Position numbers and translations under genes: made by a program. DNA of 64,000 bases, taken from positions 5,704,001 through 5,768,000 of the forward strand of contig NZ_CP109027.1 of NCBI RefSeq assembly GCF_036226885.1, given 5' to 3'. Position 1 is the first letter of the stretch; every line of letters begins with the position of its first letter. Shown here one piece after another: positions 1 through 8,538 of the stretch. The notes beneath the pieces are model-generated. The model worked only from the letters and a program-made list of their open reading frames with translations. It ran no database searches and was not told where the DNA came from. This DNA is from Streptomyces sp. NBC_00663. GTDB taxonomy: Bacteria > Actinomycetota > Actinomycetes > Streptomycetales > Streptomycetaceae.

Positions 1-54
1 GTGGCCGCCGAGACCGACCTCGCCGAGGGCTACACGGGGTTCTCCTTCGGGTGA
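1..54 (+). CDS. C-terminal fragment of an unidentified protein (cut by window edge)
   Basis: An open frame enters from the left edge and stops at TGA 52-54, giving 17 codons ending in Gly-Phe-Ser-Phe-Gly. Codons have the high-GC third position usual here. It is too short to assign. It could also be chance open frame, and the first codon GTG should not be taken as a real start. The 172 bases to the next gene hold a ribosome binding site for that gene and no clear terminator. Confidence 0.3.
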   Translation: MAAETDLAEGYTGFSFG

Positions 55-226
55 TGTACCGAAACGGTCATGAACCTGCCCCCTTCGTGGCTGGGAATCA
101 ACCGCCCGCGTAGCGTGTTGCGCAGCACGACAAGGGAAAGATCCTCCCCAAGCACTAGGGTCAATCCTTTGCCTACCTATTACTCTTGACGCCAAGGCCC
201 ACACGAAGTGGCCATGGAGGAGTGAA

Positions 227-1135
227 ATGAGGAGCAGCAACCCGGTCTTCTCGCGACGGGGGTTCAGCCGCGACAACGGCTACGCGGGCTTCAACGCCCA
301 GCCGCAGGCCGGGGGCGCAGCCGTGGGCGCGCAGGGCAACCCGTACGCCCAGCAGCCGACCGGCAACCCGTACGCGCAGAACCCCTACGCGCAGAACCCG
401 TACGCCCAGCAGGACCTTCAGCACGGCGCGCCGCCGCAGGCCCCGGTCACCACCGGCCGGATGACGATGGACGACGTCGTCATGCGCACCGGTACGACCC
501 TCGGTGTTCTCATCGTCACGGCCGCCGTCGCCTGGGCGACGCTGCCGGTCGACGACGCGAACATCAGCCGGTCCTACGGCATCGCCATCGGCGCCGGTCT
601 GATCGGCATGGTGCTGGCGCTCGTCCAGTCCTTCAAGCGCAAGGCCTCGCCCGCGCTGATCGTGTCGTACGCCGCGTTCGAGGGTGTCTTCCTCGGCGTG
701 GTCTCCAGCGTCGTCGACAACCGCATCGCGAGCGGTGCGGCCATGCAGGCCGTGATCGGCACGCTTGCCGTGTTCGCCGCGGTCCTCGTGGCGTACCGGG
801 CGGGCTGGATCCGCGTCAACCGCCGCTTCTACGGCTTCGTGATGGCGGCGGCCCTCGGCTTCGTCCTGCTGATGGCCGTGAACCTGCTGTTCGCCGTCTT
901 CGGCGGCGGTGACGGCCTCGGCTTCCGCAGCGGCGGCCTCGGCATCGCGTTCGGCATCATCGGCGTCCTGCTCGGCGCCTGCTTCCTGGCCCTCGACTTC
1001 AAGCAGGTCGAGGACGGCATCGCCTACGGCGCGCCGAAGGAGGAGGCCTGGCTGGCGGCGTTCGGTCTGACGATGACGCTGGTCTGGATCTACATGGAGT
1101 TCCTGAGGCTCATCTCGATCCTCAACAGCGACTGA
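227..1135 (+). CDS. Bax inhibitor-1/YccA family integral membrane protein
   Basis: 302 aa. Residues 1-80 are a soluble, Gly/Gln/Pro-rich tail with four copies of an Asn-Pro-Tyr-Ala-Gln motif between about 38 and 62. From about residue 90 to the end there are seven hydrophobic segments, ending in a helix with acidic and aromatic residues (Leu-Asp-Phe-Lys, then Trp-Ile-Tyr-Met-Glu-Phe), the pattern of actinobacterial BI-1-like proteins (PF12811). The eukaryotic relatives are calcium-leak channels that limit cell death; the bacterial role is not settled. The start is supported by GGAGG at 217-221, 5 bases before ATG. It is followed directly by a strong terminator, so it is probably monocistronic. 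The repeat-rich tail is common in Streptomyces homologues and probably faces the cytoplasm (inference). Confidence 0.85.
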   Translation: MRSSNPVFSRRGFSRDNGYAGFNAQPQAGGAAVGAQGNPYAQQPTGNPYAQNPYAQNPYAQQDLQHGAPPQAPVTTGRMTMDDVVMRTGTTLGVLIVTAAVAWATLPVDDANISRSYGIAIGAGLIGMVLALVQSFKRKASPALIVSYAAFEGVFLGVVSSVVDNRIASGAAMQAVIGTLAVFAAVLVAYRAGWIRVNRRFYGFVMAAALGFVLLMAVNLLFAVFGGGDGLGFRSGGLGIAFGIIGVLLGACFLALDFKQVEDGIAYGAPKEEAWLAAFGLTMTLVWIYMEFLRLISILNSD

Positions 1136-1157
1136 CCTCCGCGGAGGTAGTCGCGTG

Positions 1158-1189
1158 GAAGGGCCCCGGCGTTCTCGCCGGGGCCCTTC
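1158..1189 (+). terminator. Intrinsic terminator after the BI-1 family gene
   Basis: Perfect 14-bp stem (1158-1171 with 1176-1189) closed by a TTCT loop, 22 bases after the stop. It has no U-tract, as is usual in Streptomyces. It may also stop transcription from the convergent DUF4287 gene. Confidence 0.85.
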
Positions 1190-1210
1190 GGCGTTTCCGC
1201 CGGTGCGCGT

Positions 1211-1441
1211 CTAGAGGAACTTGCGCGCGGCCCTCCTCAGGTCGTACTCGTGGATGATCGCCTTCGCGTGGCCGTACGCGAGGTTGTGTTCGTGGCGGAG
1301 CCAGCTGACCTTTTCCTCGAAGCGGAAGAGAGCCGGGCCTTCTTCGACGGTGCGGATCCAGTCGGACACTTCACGACCGGTGCAGTGAGGGATGCGGGCG
1401 AGCATGTTGCGGTGGGTCTCCTCGGAGAGGACGTGGGACAT
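1211..1441 (-). CDS. DUF4287 domain small protein
   Basis: 76 aa. The sequence has the DUF4287 pattern: a Thr-Gly-Arg-Glu turn, Asp-Trp-Ile, then Trp-Leu-Arg-His-Glu-His-Asn-Leu-Ala-Tyr-Gly-His-Ala-Lys near residues 47-60. Function of the domain is unknown. The frame stays open upstream to about 1648, but ATG 1441 has GGAGG 6 bases before it and begins where family similarity begins. Convergent with the BI-1 gene. No membrane segment or signal. Confidence 0.75.
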   Translation of the reverse strand: MSHVLSEETHRNMLARIPHCTGREVSDWIRTVEEGPALFRFEEKVSWLRHEHNLAYGHAKAIIHEYDLRRAARKFL

Positions 1442-1545
1442 CGGCGCCTCCGGACGCAAAGGGGATGTAAGCCGGTCCTTCAGGTCACCGTGCCTGAGCG
1501 TTGGCCTGTTGGCAACAGTCCCGGTGCGGCGCGTACGGTTGCGCC

Positions 1546-1857
1546 GTGGCTGATACGACGCGTCTGACGCAGGCTGTGGATCACTTCGCCGACCGTTTGC
1601 GGGCCGCTCCGCAGAGCCGGCTGCAAAGGGGCGCCGCGGCCGAGGCACTGGGCCTGGCCAGGGAGTTGGCGCGCAGGGCGCAGCTGATCGAGGAGCCCTC
1701 GGCGGAGCCGAGAGAGATGCCGGACGCGGGCATGTTCGCCGCCGCGGACCAAATCACCGTCGCCGTGCACGACTTGGCCCTCGTCCTCACGGACGAGGGC
1801 CAGCTCGACGAGGCGGTGCGGTTGGTGGAGGAGGCGCAGAAGCGGGCGGGCGTCTGA
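1546..1857 (+). CDS. Conserved hypothetical protein, small and helical
   Basis: 103 aa from GTG 1546. Charged, Ala/Leu/Glu-rich and predicted almost wholly helical. No known catalytic motif, signal or membrane segment. The start codon sits among weak ribosome-binding signals, and a longer frame from 1501 gives an unlikely Cys-rich leader, so GTG 1546 is preferred. It lies between the divergent DUF4287 gene and a convergent membrane-anchored protein. Function not recognised. Confidence 0.6.
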   Translation: MADTTRLTQAVDHFADRLRAAPQSRLQRGAAAEALGLARELARRAQLIEEPSAEPREMPDAGMFAAADQITVAVHDLALVLTDEGQLDEAVRLVEEAQKRAGV

Positions 1858-1864
1858 GAGGGGA

Positions 1865-2656
1865 CTACAGGGACGCTATGACCCGGTCCGCCAGGATGTA
1901 GACGTTCTCCTCGCCGCACGCGAACGTCAGCGTGTAGGCGCCCGAGACTCCCGAGCCGCCCAGCAGTATCGGGCTCTCGCCCGCGGTCAGCGCCGCCGAG
2001 AGGCGTTCCGCCGTCTCCCGGTGGCCCGGCGTCATGCACAGGGTGGTGCCGTCGGCGAAGACATAGACGTCGAGGGTGCCGAGGGGGCCGGGACGGACGT
2101 CGGCCAGTTCCGTGCGGGACGCGGCGAGTTCCTCCAGCGTCGCCACCGTACGCTCGTGGTCGTTCACGACCGGTGACTGGACCGGTACGAAGTCCGGGTG
2201 CGAGGGGTGGCGGCGGCGGGCCGCGGCCAGCTCCGGGGAGTCGGCGGCGAACTCGTCGGCGTCCGCGGCGGGCTCGGCGACCGGCTCCAGCGGCTCCAGG
2301 CCCACGAAGTCCGTCTGGCGGGGCAGGAACAGCTCGCTGTCGGTCAGCCCGAGGAGAGTGGGGGCGTCCGCGTCCCGCGCCTCCTGGGCGGCCCAGAAGG
2401 CGCGCGCCTCGGCGAGTTCCCGCTCCCGCTCCTGTGCGAGGGCCTCGGCCACGGCGGCGCGTATCTCGTCGGCGTCACCGGCGGGACGGGCGGCGGGCAC
2501 GAGACCGTGCGCGGCGCTCGCCGCGTTCGTCTCGGCGAGCTGGGTGTGCAGGGCTGCCACCTGCCGGCGCAGCTGCAAAAGGGTGCGCAGGACGGCGACG
2601 CCCACGGCGCCCGTGGCGGCCGTGGTGACCAGCAAGGCGATCGGCATGGCGCTCAC
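1865..2656 (-). CDS. Membrane-anchored coiled-coil protein of unknown function
   Basis: 263 aa. A single N-terminal hydrophobic segment (about residues 5-27) is followed by an Arg-rich stretch and a predicted coiled coil to about residue 90. A soluble C-terminal domain of about 90 residues ends in a strand-rich region (Gly-Val-Ser-Gly-Ala-Tyr-Thr-Leu-Thr-Phe). GTG 2656 is chosen because GGGAG lies 7 bases upstream; an ATG at 2647 is possible. No family was recognised with certainty. Ends 7 bases from the convergent small protein. Confidence 0.65.
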   Translation of the reverse strand: MSAMPIALLVTTAATGAVGVAVLRTLLQLRRQVAALHTQLAETNAASAAHGLVPAARPAGDADEIRAAVAEALAQERERELAEARAFWAAQEARDADAPTLLGLTDSELFLPRQTDFVGLEPLEPVAEPAADADEFAADSPELAAARRRHPSHPDFVPVQSPVVNDHERTVATLEELAASRTELADVRPGPLGTLDVYVFADGTTLCMTPGHRETAERLSAALTAGESPILLGGSGVSGAYTLTFACGEENVYILADRVIASL

Positions 2657-2854
2657 TGACGTACTCCCGGTTCAAAGTCGACCCCCGACTTCCTACATCA
2701 GCTTGAAGGGCGGACTATCCCGCTGTCAGTGCGTAACGTCACGAAACGGACAGGACTTTGGGCCCGGAGTTTAGTGTGAGAACGGTTCTGACCTGCGTAA
2801 ATCCCTATGCGGAGGGAGATAGGTCACATCCTGGGGGAGATTGGATCACAAAAC

Positions 2855-2889
2855 GGCCCAGAACCCTGGTGGTTCAAGGGTTCCGGGCC
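2855..2889 (-). terminator. Hairpin terminator downstream of the thiolase gene
   Basis: A 13-bp stem with one G-T pair (2855-2867 with 2877-2889) and a 9-base loop, about 40 bases past the thiolase stop on the minus strand. The rest of 2657-2930 shows no gene and presumably holds the promoter of the gene ending at 1865. Confidence 0.7.
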
Positions 2890-2930
2890 ATCGCGTCACA
2901 CGGAGTGCCTGGGGAACTACAGGGAGTTGG

Positions 2931-4151
2931 TCAGCTGAGGCGCTCGATGACCATCGCCATGCCCTGGCCGCCGCCGACGCACATCGTCTCCAGACCGAAC
3001 TGCTTGTCGTGGAACTGGAGGGAGTTGATCAGCGTGCCGGTGATCCGGGCGCCCGTCATGCCGAAGGGGTGGCCGACGGCGATGGCGCCGCCGTTGACGT
3101 TCAGCTTCTCCAGCGGGATGTTCAGGTCGCGGGCGGAGGGGATCACCTGCGCGGCGAACGCCTCGTTGATCTCGACCAGGTCGATGTCGTCGATGGTGAG
3201 GCCGGCGCGGCGCAGCGCCTGCTGCGAGGCGTCCACCGGGCCGAGGCCCATGATCTCGGGGGACAGGCCCGAGACGCCGGTGGAGACGATGCGGGCGAGC
3301 GGGGTGAGGCCGAGCTCGCGGGCCTTGGTGTCGGACATGATGACGACCGCGGCGGCACCGTCGTTCAGCGGGCAGCAGTTGCCGGCGGTGACGAGTCCGT
3401 CGGGGCGGAAGACCGGCTTCAGACCGCTGACGGCCTCCAGGGTGACGCCGGCGCGCGGGCCGTCGTCCTTGGAGACGACCGTGCCGTCGGGCAGCGTGAC
3501 CGGGGTGATCTCGCGCTCCCAGAAGCCGTTCTTGATGGCTTCCTCGGCGAGGTTCTGCGAGCGGACGCCGAACTCGTCCATGTCCTGGCGGGTGACGCCC
3601 TTGAGACGGGCCAGGTTCTCGGCGGTCTGGCCCATGCCGATGTAGGCGTCCGGCACGAGGCCGTCCTCGCGCGGGTCGTGCCAGGTCGTGCCCTCCTGCG
3701 TGGCGACCTCGGCGGTACGGGCCTCGGCCTCGGCGAACAGCGGGTTGTGCGTGTCCGGGAGGCTGTCGGAGTTGCCCTTGGTGAAGCGGGAGACCATCTC
3801 GACACCGGCCGAGATGAAGACGTCGCCCTCGCCGGCCTTGATGGCGTGCAGGGCCATCCGGCTCGTCTGGAGCGACGAGGAACAGTAACGGGTCACCGTG
3901 CAGCCGGGGAGGTGGTCCATGCCCATCTGTACGGCGACGATGCGGCCGAGGTTGTTGCCCTGCTCGCCGCCGGGCAGACCGCAGCCCAGGTGCAGGTCGT
4001 CGATGTCCCTCGGGTCCAGCTCGGGGACCTTCGCCAGGGCCGCCTGGATGATCGTGGCGGTCAGGTCGTCCGGGCGCAGGTCCTTGAGGGAGCCCTTGAA
4101 GGCGCGGCCGATCGGGGAGCGGGCGGTCGAGACGATCACGGCTTCAGGCAT
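2931..4151 (-). CDS. Acetyl-CoA C-acyltransferase (thiolase)
   Basis: 406 aa, full thiolase length. Catalytic Cys90 sits in Thr-Arg-Tyr-Cys-Ser-Ser-Ser. The C-terminal half carries Asn-Gly-Gly-Ala-Ile-Ala-Val-Gly-His (His361) and Cys391 in Cys-Val-Gly-Gly-Gly-Gln-Gly, so the full active site is present. It should cleave 3-ketoacyl-CoA with CoA, or condense two acetyl-CoA, in the cytosol. It is closest in style to FadA-type beta-oxidation thiolases. No other fatty-acid gene is adjacent, so the physiological substrate is open. A GTG at 4154 directly precedes ATG 4151; GGAG lies 5 bases before the ATG and only 2 before the GTG, so ATG is used. Confidence 0.9.
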   Translation of the reverse strand: MPEAVIVSTARSPIGRAFKGSLKDLRPDDLTATIIQAALAKVPELDPRDIDDLHLGCGLPGGEQGNNLGRIVAVQMGMDHLPGCTVTRYCSSSLQTSRMALHAIKAGEGDVFISAGVEMVSRFTKGNSDSLPDTHNPLFAEAEARTAEVATQEGTTWHDPREDGLVPDAYIGMGQTAENLARLKGVTRQDMDEFGVRSQNLAEEAIKNGFWEREITPVTLPDGTVVSKDDGPRAGVTLEAVSGLKPVFRPDGLVTAGNCCPLNDGAAAVVIMSDTKARELGLTPLARIVSTGVSGLSPEIMGLGPVDASQQALRRAGLTIDDIDLVEINEAFAAQVIPSARDLNIPLEKLNVNGGAIAVGHPFGMTGARITGTLINSLQFHDKQFGLETMCVGGGQGMAMVIERLS

Positions 4152-4299
4152 CACGGCTCCATTGGCGTTACGGGTTCTTCCGGGCAGGGCTGGTTGGGAA
4201 GTTACCCGTACGTATGGCCAGGGTCACTGGTGTCGCGGTGTGACCCTGACCGCAGTTTTCTAAGCGCTTGCTTTTTTCCTCGGCGCAGAGGCGGACGGC

Positions 4300-5346
4300 T
4301 CACCTCTCGGCGGACCGGGACGGGTGGTGGACGGAGACAGGGCCCGGCTCCGGCACCCGACGGCGCTTGCGCCGCTTCAGCAGCGCCCATGGCCCCTTCG
4401 GCCCCGTCGGCATCGCCGCCGTCACCTCCGTACCCGGCTCCGCCACGGCCTCCGCCGCGGCGCGGGCCACGGGCAGGAAGCCCTCGCGGCGGCTGACGTC
4501 CGGACGCTCCTCGTCCGCCGGCCACAGACCGAGGGCCGCGCACACCGTCGGCAGCACCGCCATCGCCGCGGTCGCGTAGCCCTCCGCCGAGGGGTGGTAG
4601 TTGTCCGGCCCGAACAGCTCCCGCGGGTTCGCCGCGAACTCGGGGCCCAGCAGGTCGCCCAGGGACACCGTGCGACCGCCCTGCTCGACCGTGCCGATCG
4701 TCTGGGCGGCCGCCAGCTGACGGGAGGCCCGGCGGGCCAGCCAGCGCAGGGGCTGCGGGACCTGCTCCACCGTGCCGAGGTCGGGACAGGTGCCCACCAC
4801 CACCTCCGCACCGGCCGTGCGCAGCCGCCGTACCGCCGTGGACAGATGGCGGACGGAACGGGTCGGCGGCATCCGGTGGGTGACGTCGTTCGCACCGATC
4901 ATGATCACGCAGACGTCGGGCAGCCGGCCCGGGTCCGCGAGAACCAGGGCCACCTGCCGGTCCAGGTCGTCCGAGCGGGCGCCCGGCAGTGCCACGTTGT
5001 GCAGGTCCACCGGACGCTCGGCCACCGCGGCGAGACCCGAGGCCAGCAGCGCGCCCGGCGTCTGCCCCGAGCGGTGCACGCCCTGGCCCGCGGCCGTGGA
5101 GTCGCCCAGCATGGTCAGCCTGAGCGGCGGTTCACCGCGGACGGAATAGGAGAGGCCGTACAGGCCCTGCGCGTTGGGCACATGCGGCGACGTGCCGTTG
5201 CCGTTGCCCACCTGCCGTTTGGCCAGCCGCACCTCGGCCAGCAGCAGACCCACGGCCGCCGCGCCGACCAGACCGATCCCGCCGCCGCCGTACGCCGCGC
5301 CTGCCGCGATCCGCCGGGCCACCCTCGCCCTCGACATGCTCGTCAT
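4300..5346 (-). CDS. SGNH/GDSL hydrolase with N-terminal membrane anchor
   Basis: 348 aa. One hydrophobic segment near residues 12-38 is probably an uncleaved anchor or signal. The SGNH blocks are all present: Gly-Asp-Ser-Thr-Ala-Ala-Gly (nucleophile Ser), Ile-Gly-Ala-Asn-Asp (block III Asn) and Asp-Asn-Tyr-His-Pro-Ser (catalytic Asp/His). A Lys/Arg-rich tail follows. It should be an extracytoplasmic esterase or lipase-like enzyme of unknown substrate. ATG 5346 has AGGAGG 12 bases upstream; ATG 5337 is the alternative. The open frame extends to 5493, but that part crosses the divergent promoter region and is not believed. Divergent from cystathionine beta-synthase. Confidence 0.85.
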   Translation of the reverse strand: MTSMSRARVARRIAAGAAYGGGGIGLVGAAAVGLLLAEVRLAKRQVGNGNGTSPHVPNAQGLYGLSYSVRGEPPLRLTMLGDSTAAGQGVHRSGQTPGALLASGLAAVAERPVDLHNVALPGARSDDLDRQVALVLADPGRLPDVCVIMIGANDVTHRMPPTRSVRHLSTAVRRLRTAGAEVVVGTCPDLGTVEQVPQPLRWLARRASRQLAAAQTIGTVEQGGRTVSLGDLLGPEFAANPRELFGPDNYHPSAEGYATAAMAVLPTVCAALGLWPADEERPDVSRREGFLPVARAAAEAVAEPGTEVTAAMPTGPKGPWALLKRRKRRRVPEPGPVSVHHPSRSAER

Positions 5347-5495
5347 GCGTCGCCGCCACCTCCTCGTTGCCGTACATCCACTCCTTGCCCCGTACGGACC
5401 GTCGTCCAATCGCAACGAGGAGTGAACAACCGTCAAGGGGCCGTAGGCTGGCGGAACCACTACGACCACATCTTTTGCAGCATCCGGAGACAACG

Positions 5496-6881
5496 GTGCA
5501 ATTCCACGACTCGATGATCAGCCTCGTCGGCAACACCCCGCTGGTGAGGCTCAACAACGTCACCCAGGGCATCCAGGCGACCGTCCTGGCCAAGGTGGAG
5601 TACTTCAACCCCGGCGGGTCCGTGAAGGACCGCATCGCCCTGCGCATGATCGAGGCGGCGGAGGAGAGCGGCGCGCTCAAGCCCGGGGGCACGATCGTCG
5701 AGCCGACCAGCGGCAACACCGGCGTCGGGCTCGCCATCGTGGCTCAGCAGAAGGGGTACAAGTGCATCTTCGTGTGCCCCGACAAGGTGAGCACCGACAA
5801 GATCAACGTCCTGCGGGCCTACGGCGCCGAGGTGGTCGTCTGCCCGACCGCCGTCGACCCCGAGCACCCGGACTCGTACTACAACGTCTCCGACCGCCTC
5901 GTCCGTGAGACGCCGGGCGCGTGGAAGCCCGACCAGTACTCCAACCCCAACAACCCGCTCTCCCACTACCACTCCACCGGCCCCGAGCTGTGGGAGCAGA
6001 CGGAGGGGAAGATCACCCACTTCGTGGCGGGCGTCGGCACCGGCGGCACCATCTCCGGCACCGGCCGCTATCTGAAGGACGCCAGCGACGGCAAGGTCAA
6101 GGTCGTCGGCGCCGACCCGGAGGGCTCGGTCTACTCCGGCGGTTCCGGCCGGCCGTACCTCGTCGAGGGCGTCGGCGAGGACTTCTGGCCGACCGCCTAC
6201 GACCGGACCGTCGCCGACGAGATCGTCGCCGTGTCCGACAAGGACTCCTTCCAGATGACCCGCCGCCTCGCCAAGGAGGAGGGCCTCCTCGTCGGCGGTT
6301 CCTGCGGCATGGCGGTCGTCGCCGCACTGCGCGTCGCCGAGCGCCTCGGCCCGGACGACGTGGTCGTCGTCCTCCTCCCCGACAGCGGGCGCGGCTACCT
6401 CTCGAAGATCTTCAACGACGAGTGGCTGGCGTCCTACGGCTTCCTCGAGGAGTCGGAGCCGGCCGCGAGCGTCGCGGACGTGCTGAAGCACAAGGCAGGC
6501 GCCATCCCCAAGCTCGTCCACATGCACCCGGAAGAGACGGTCGGCCAGGCCATCGAGGTGCTGCACGAGTACGGCGTCTCCCAGATGCCGGTGGTGAAGC
6601 CGGGCGCCGGGCATCCCGACGTCATGGCGGCCGAGGTGGTCGGTTCCGTCGTCGAACGGGATCTGCTGGACGCGCTGTTCACCCAGCGGGCCGCTCTCAC
6701 CGACCCGCTGGAGAAGCACATGTCGTCGCCTCTGCCGCAGGTGGGATCCGGCGAGCCGATCGAAGGCCTCATGGCGGTCCTGGGCCGTGCGGACGCCGCG
6801 ATCGTTCTGGTCGAGGGCAAGCCGACCGGAGTGGTGACGCGTCAGGACCTGCTGGCGTACATGGCACGCACGGTTCAGTAG
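5496..6881 (+). CDS. cbs: Cystathionine beta-synthase
   Basis: 461 aa. N-terminal fold-type II PLP domain (about 1-320): Lys44 in Gly-Ser-Val-Lys-Asp-Arg binds PLP, Thr-Ser-Gly-Asn-Thr-Gly at 71-76 holds the substrate carboxylate, and a Gly-Val-Gly-Thr-Gly-Gly-Thr loop binds the phosphate. The C-terminal 120 residues form a CBS-domain pair, which in homologues regulates activity. It lacks the haem-binding extension of animal enzymes. The reaction joins serine and homocysteine into cystathionine (reverse transsulfuration). GTG 5496 with GGAGA 5 bases before it matches the family N-terminus. A cysteine synthase activity cannot be excluded, but the CBS pair and length favour cystathionine beta-synthase. 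Confidence 0.9.
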   Translation: MQFHDSMISLVGNTPLVRLNNVTQGIQATVLAKVEYFNPGGSVKDRIALRMIEAAEESGALKPGGTIVEPTSGNTGVGLAIVAQQKGYKCIFVCPDKVSTDKINVLRAYGAEVVVCPTAVDPEHPDSYYNVSDRLVRETPGAWKPDQYSNPNNPLSHYHSTGPELWEQTEGKITHFVAGVGTGGTISGTGRYLKDASDGKVKVVGADPEGSVYSGGSGRPYLVEGVGEDFWPTAYDRTVADEIVAVSDKDSFQMTRRLAKEEGLLVGGSCGMAVVAALRVAERLGPDDVVVVLLPDSGRGYLSKIFNDEWLASYGFLEESEPAASVADVLKHKAGAIPKLVHMHPEETVGQAIEVLHEYGVSQMPVVKPGAGHPDVMAAEVVGSVVERDLLDALFTQRAALTDPLEKHMSSPLPQVGSGEPIEGLMAVLGRADAAIVLVEGKPTGVVTRQDLLAYMARTVQ

Positions 6882-6888
6882 GGCGGCC

Positions 6889-6916
6889 GGGGTGCCGTCC
6901 TTGAGGACGGCACCCC
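6889..6916 (+). terminator. Terminator after cystathionine beta-synthase
   Basis: Stem of 12 bp (6889-6900 with 6905-6916) and a TTGA loop, 7 bases after the stop codon. It also lies just past the end of the convergent integrase gene. Confidence 0.8.
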
Positions 6917-6933
6917 CGCAGCGATTCCTCCGT

Positions 6934-8538
6934 TCACGTCAAGGCGGTGATCCGCAAGAGCGTGACGTCGAACGGGGCGCGGCGCGATCGGCCGGGCGGA
7001 AGGGGCAGGACGGTCACGGACCGCAGGACGGTGGTGACTGCTGCTCGTCGCTGCTCAAGACTCATCCCGGGCCAGCGCGACGACGGCCGGGCTCCCCGAG
7101 CGTCCTGTCGGAGGGCATGGTGCTTCGTCCGGTCCGCCTCCAATCCTGAGATCCGGATCTCGAGGTCGGATGCCCTCCGCAAGGAGCCGGCGTCGCTCGG
7201 AGCGCCTGCGCGGAGTGCGTGCTCGAGGGATTCGCGTTCCTTGACCAGGCGTTGCAGCAGCGGCGCCCCAGCCCATTCCGGCCGTTCGAAGTCGAGCGTG
7301 GCGTGACGTTCGTCGAGCAGGGATAGGACGAGAGCCTCGAGGTGACGGTCGACGTCACGAACGCTGCGTGCAGTGCCTCCGCAGTCCAGGGCGGCGCACA
7401 GGTACACGGCGTTGGCTGGGTTCGTGGCGGTCGGACGGGCACTACCGCCCATCTTGGAGTCGCACGGGCTTCCGTCCTTTCGGGCAGCGCCACAGCGCAA
7501 GTACCCGCTGAACAAGTACTTGCGGAGGCTTGAAGGCTCCGTCCCCGGACGTGGGCTGCCGTTCGTCAGGCGGGTGCCTCGCTTCGCGCCGCGCTGCCGG
7601 GAGAGTTCCACCAGTGCCTGCCATTCCGCGACGCTCGCGGGGGCGTCCCACTGGCCTACCACGGGTGCACCGTCGGCGGGGTCCCGGAGGAGTTCCCCGT
7701 GGATGGCCCGGTACCCGCACATCACAGGGTTGGTCAGGGCCTGGCGCACGGTTGAGCCGCTCCATCGGTTTCCCGACGCGGTCGGGATGGCTCGGGCATT
7801 CAATCGCCTGGCGATGTCGTTCCAACTCGTGCCGTGCAGCGCGGATTCGATCATCTCCCGGAGGACGGGCCACTCCTCGGGGTCCTTGCGCATATTGATC
7901 TTGAGCCCTGACCGTGGGTCGGGCGGGAGCCAACCGAAGCGTCGGCGACCGCCTGGTGTCCCGCCGTCGAGGGCGCGGCGCCGGATGTGGCGTTCGATGC
8001 GCTCCTTCGTCCTCCGTACTTCGCCGTCGCCGGCTACAGCGTCTTCGCTGCGCTTCGAACGAAGGTCGTAGACGGCTTGGCGCTCGATGAACAGTCCGTC
8101 GTCCGTGACGGTGACGGCCTGGCGGACCCTCGCGAAGTCCGAGGCCAGCCGCCACACGCGTTCGTGTTCCGCGGCGACGAGGGTCTGGACGGGAAAGCCC
8201 TCGGTCGTCCTTCGGTAGTGGAGGGCATCGACCATCTCTGTGAATGCCGGTCGTACGAGAGTCGGCTGCGCGGCCGTCAGGCCGTTGTCTTCGTAGAACT
8301 TGACGATGGCCACGCCGAACGCGGCTGCCGTTTCGATGTTGTCCTCGTGCTGGTGGCGAACGCCTGTCCCGGCCTCTCGGCCCAGGGCCAGGACGGCGGA
8401 CCGCGTGCTCTGGTCAGCGCTGATCCGGGCGTAGTCCACTCCGGGTATCCGGGCGCCCAGCCACTCCTCGAAGGTGCGTCCGGCTTCCAGGGCCGAGACG
8501 AGCGAGGGATTCAGGAAGCTCCTGGACCAGCCGGGCAT
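6934..8538 (-). CDS. Large serine recombinase (phage/ICE-type integrase)
   Basis: 534 aa. The N-terminal resolvase-type domain (about 30-190) has Tyr-Ala-Arg-Ile-Ser with Ser40 as the likely nucleophile, and a Glu-Arg-Val-Trp-Arg-Leu segment standing for the usual Asp-Arg-Leu-x-Arg. A recombinase domain follows (about 235-330, Gly-Gly-Arg-Arg-Arg-Phe-Gly-Trp). Then come a zinc-ribbon region with Cys pairs (Arg-Cys-Gly ... Pro-Cys, Leu-Cys ... Asp-Cys-Gly-Gly) and a coiled coil. Such enzymes integrate and excise elements by attP x attB exchange. ATG 8538 has AAAAGG about 7 bases upstream; the frame runs open to 9111 but that part is unlike a recombinase. No excisionase, replication or structural genes are next to it. 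It is probably a remnant or a solitary domesticated enzyme (inference). Confidence 0.85.
   Translation of the reverse strand: MPGWSRSFLNPSLVSALEAGRTFEEWLGARIPGVDYARISADQSTRSAVLALGREAGTGVRHQHEDNIETAAAFGVAIVKFYEDNGLTAAQPTLVRPAFTEMVDALHYRRTTEGFPVQTLVAAEHERVWRLASDFARVRQAVTVTDDGLFIERQAVYDLRSKRSEDAVAGDGEVRRTKERIERHIRRRALDGGTPGGRRRFGWLPPDPRSGLKINMRKDPEEWPVLREMIESALHGTSWNDIARRLNARAIPTASGNRWSGSTVRQALTNPVMCGYRAIHGELLRDPADGAPVVGQWDAPASVAEWQALVELSRQRGAKRGTRLTNGSPRPGTEPSSLRKYLFSGYLRCGAARKDGSPCDSKMGGSARPTATNPANAVYLCAALDCGGTARSVRDVDRHLEALVLSLLDERHATLDFERPEWAGAPLLQRLVKERESLEHALRAGAPSDAGSLRRASDLEIRISGLEADRTKHHALRQDARGARPSSRWPGMSLEQRRAAVTTVLRSVTVLPLPPGRSRRAPFDVTLLRITALT

Noticed and set aside
2841..4496. 551-codon plus-strand frame opposite the thiolase
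   Set aside because: Antisense shadow of a gene with complete thiolase motifs; composition is Ala/Gly/Asp/Val/Arg only.
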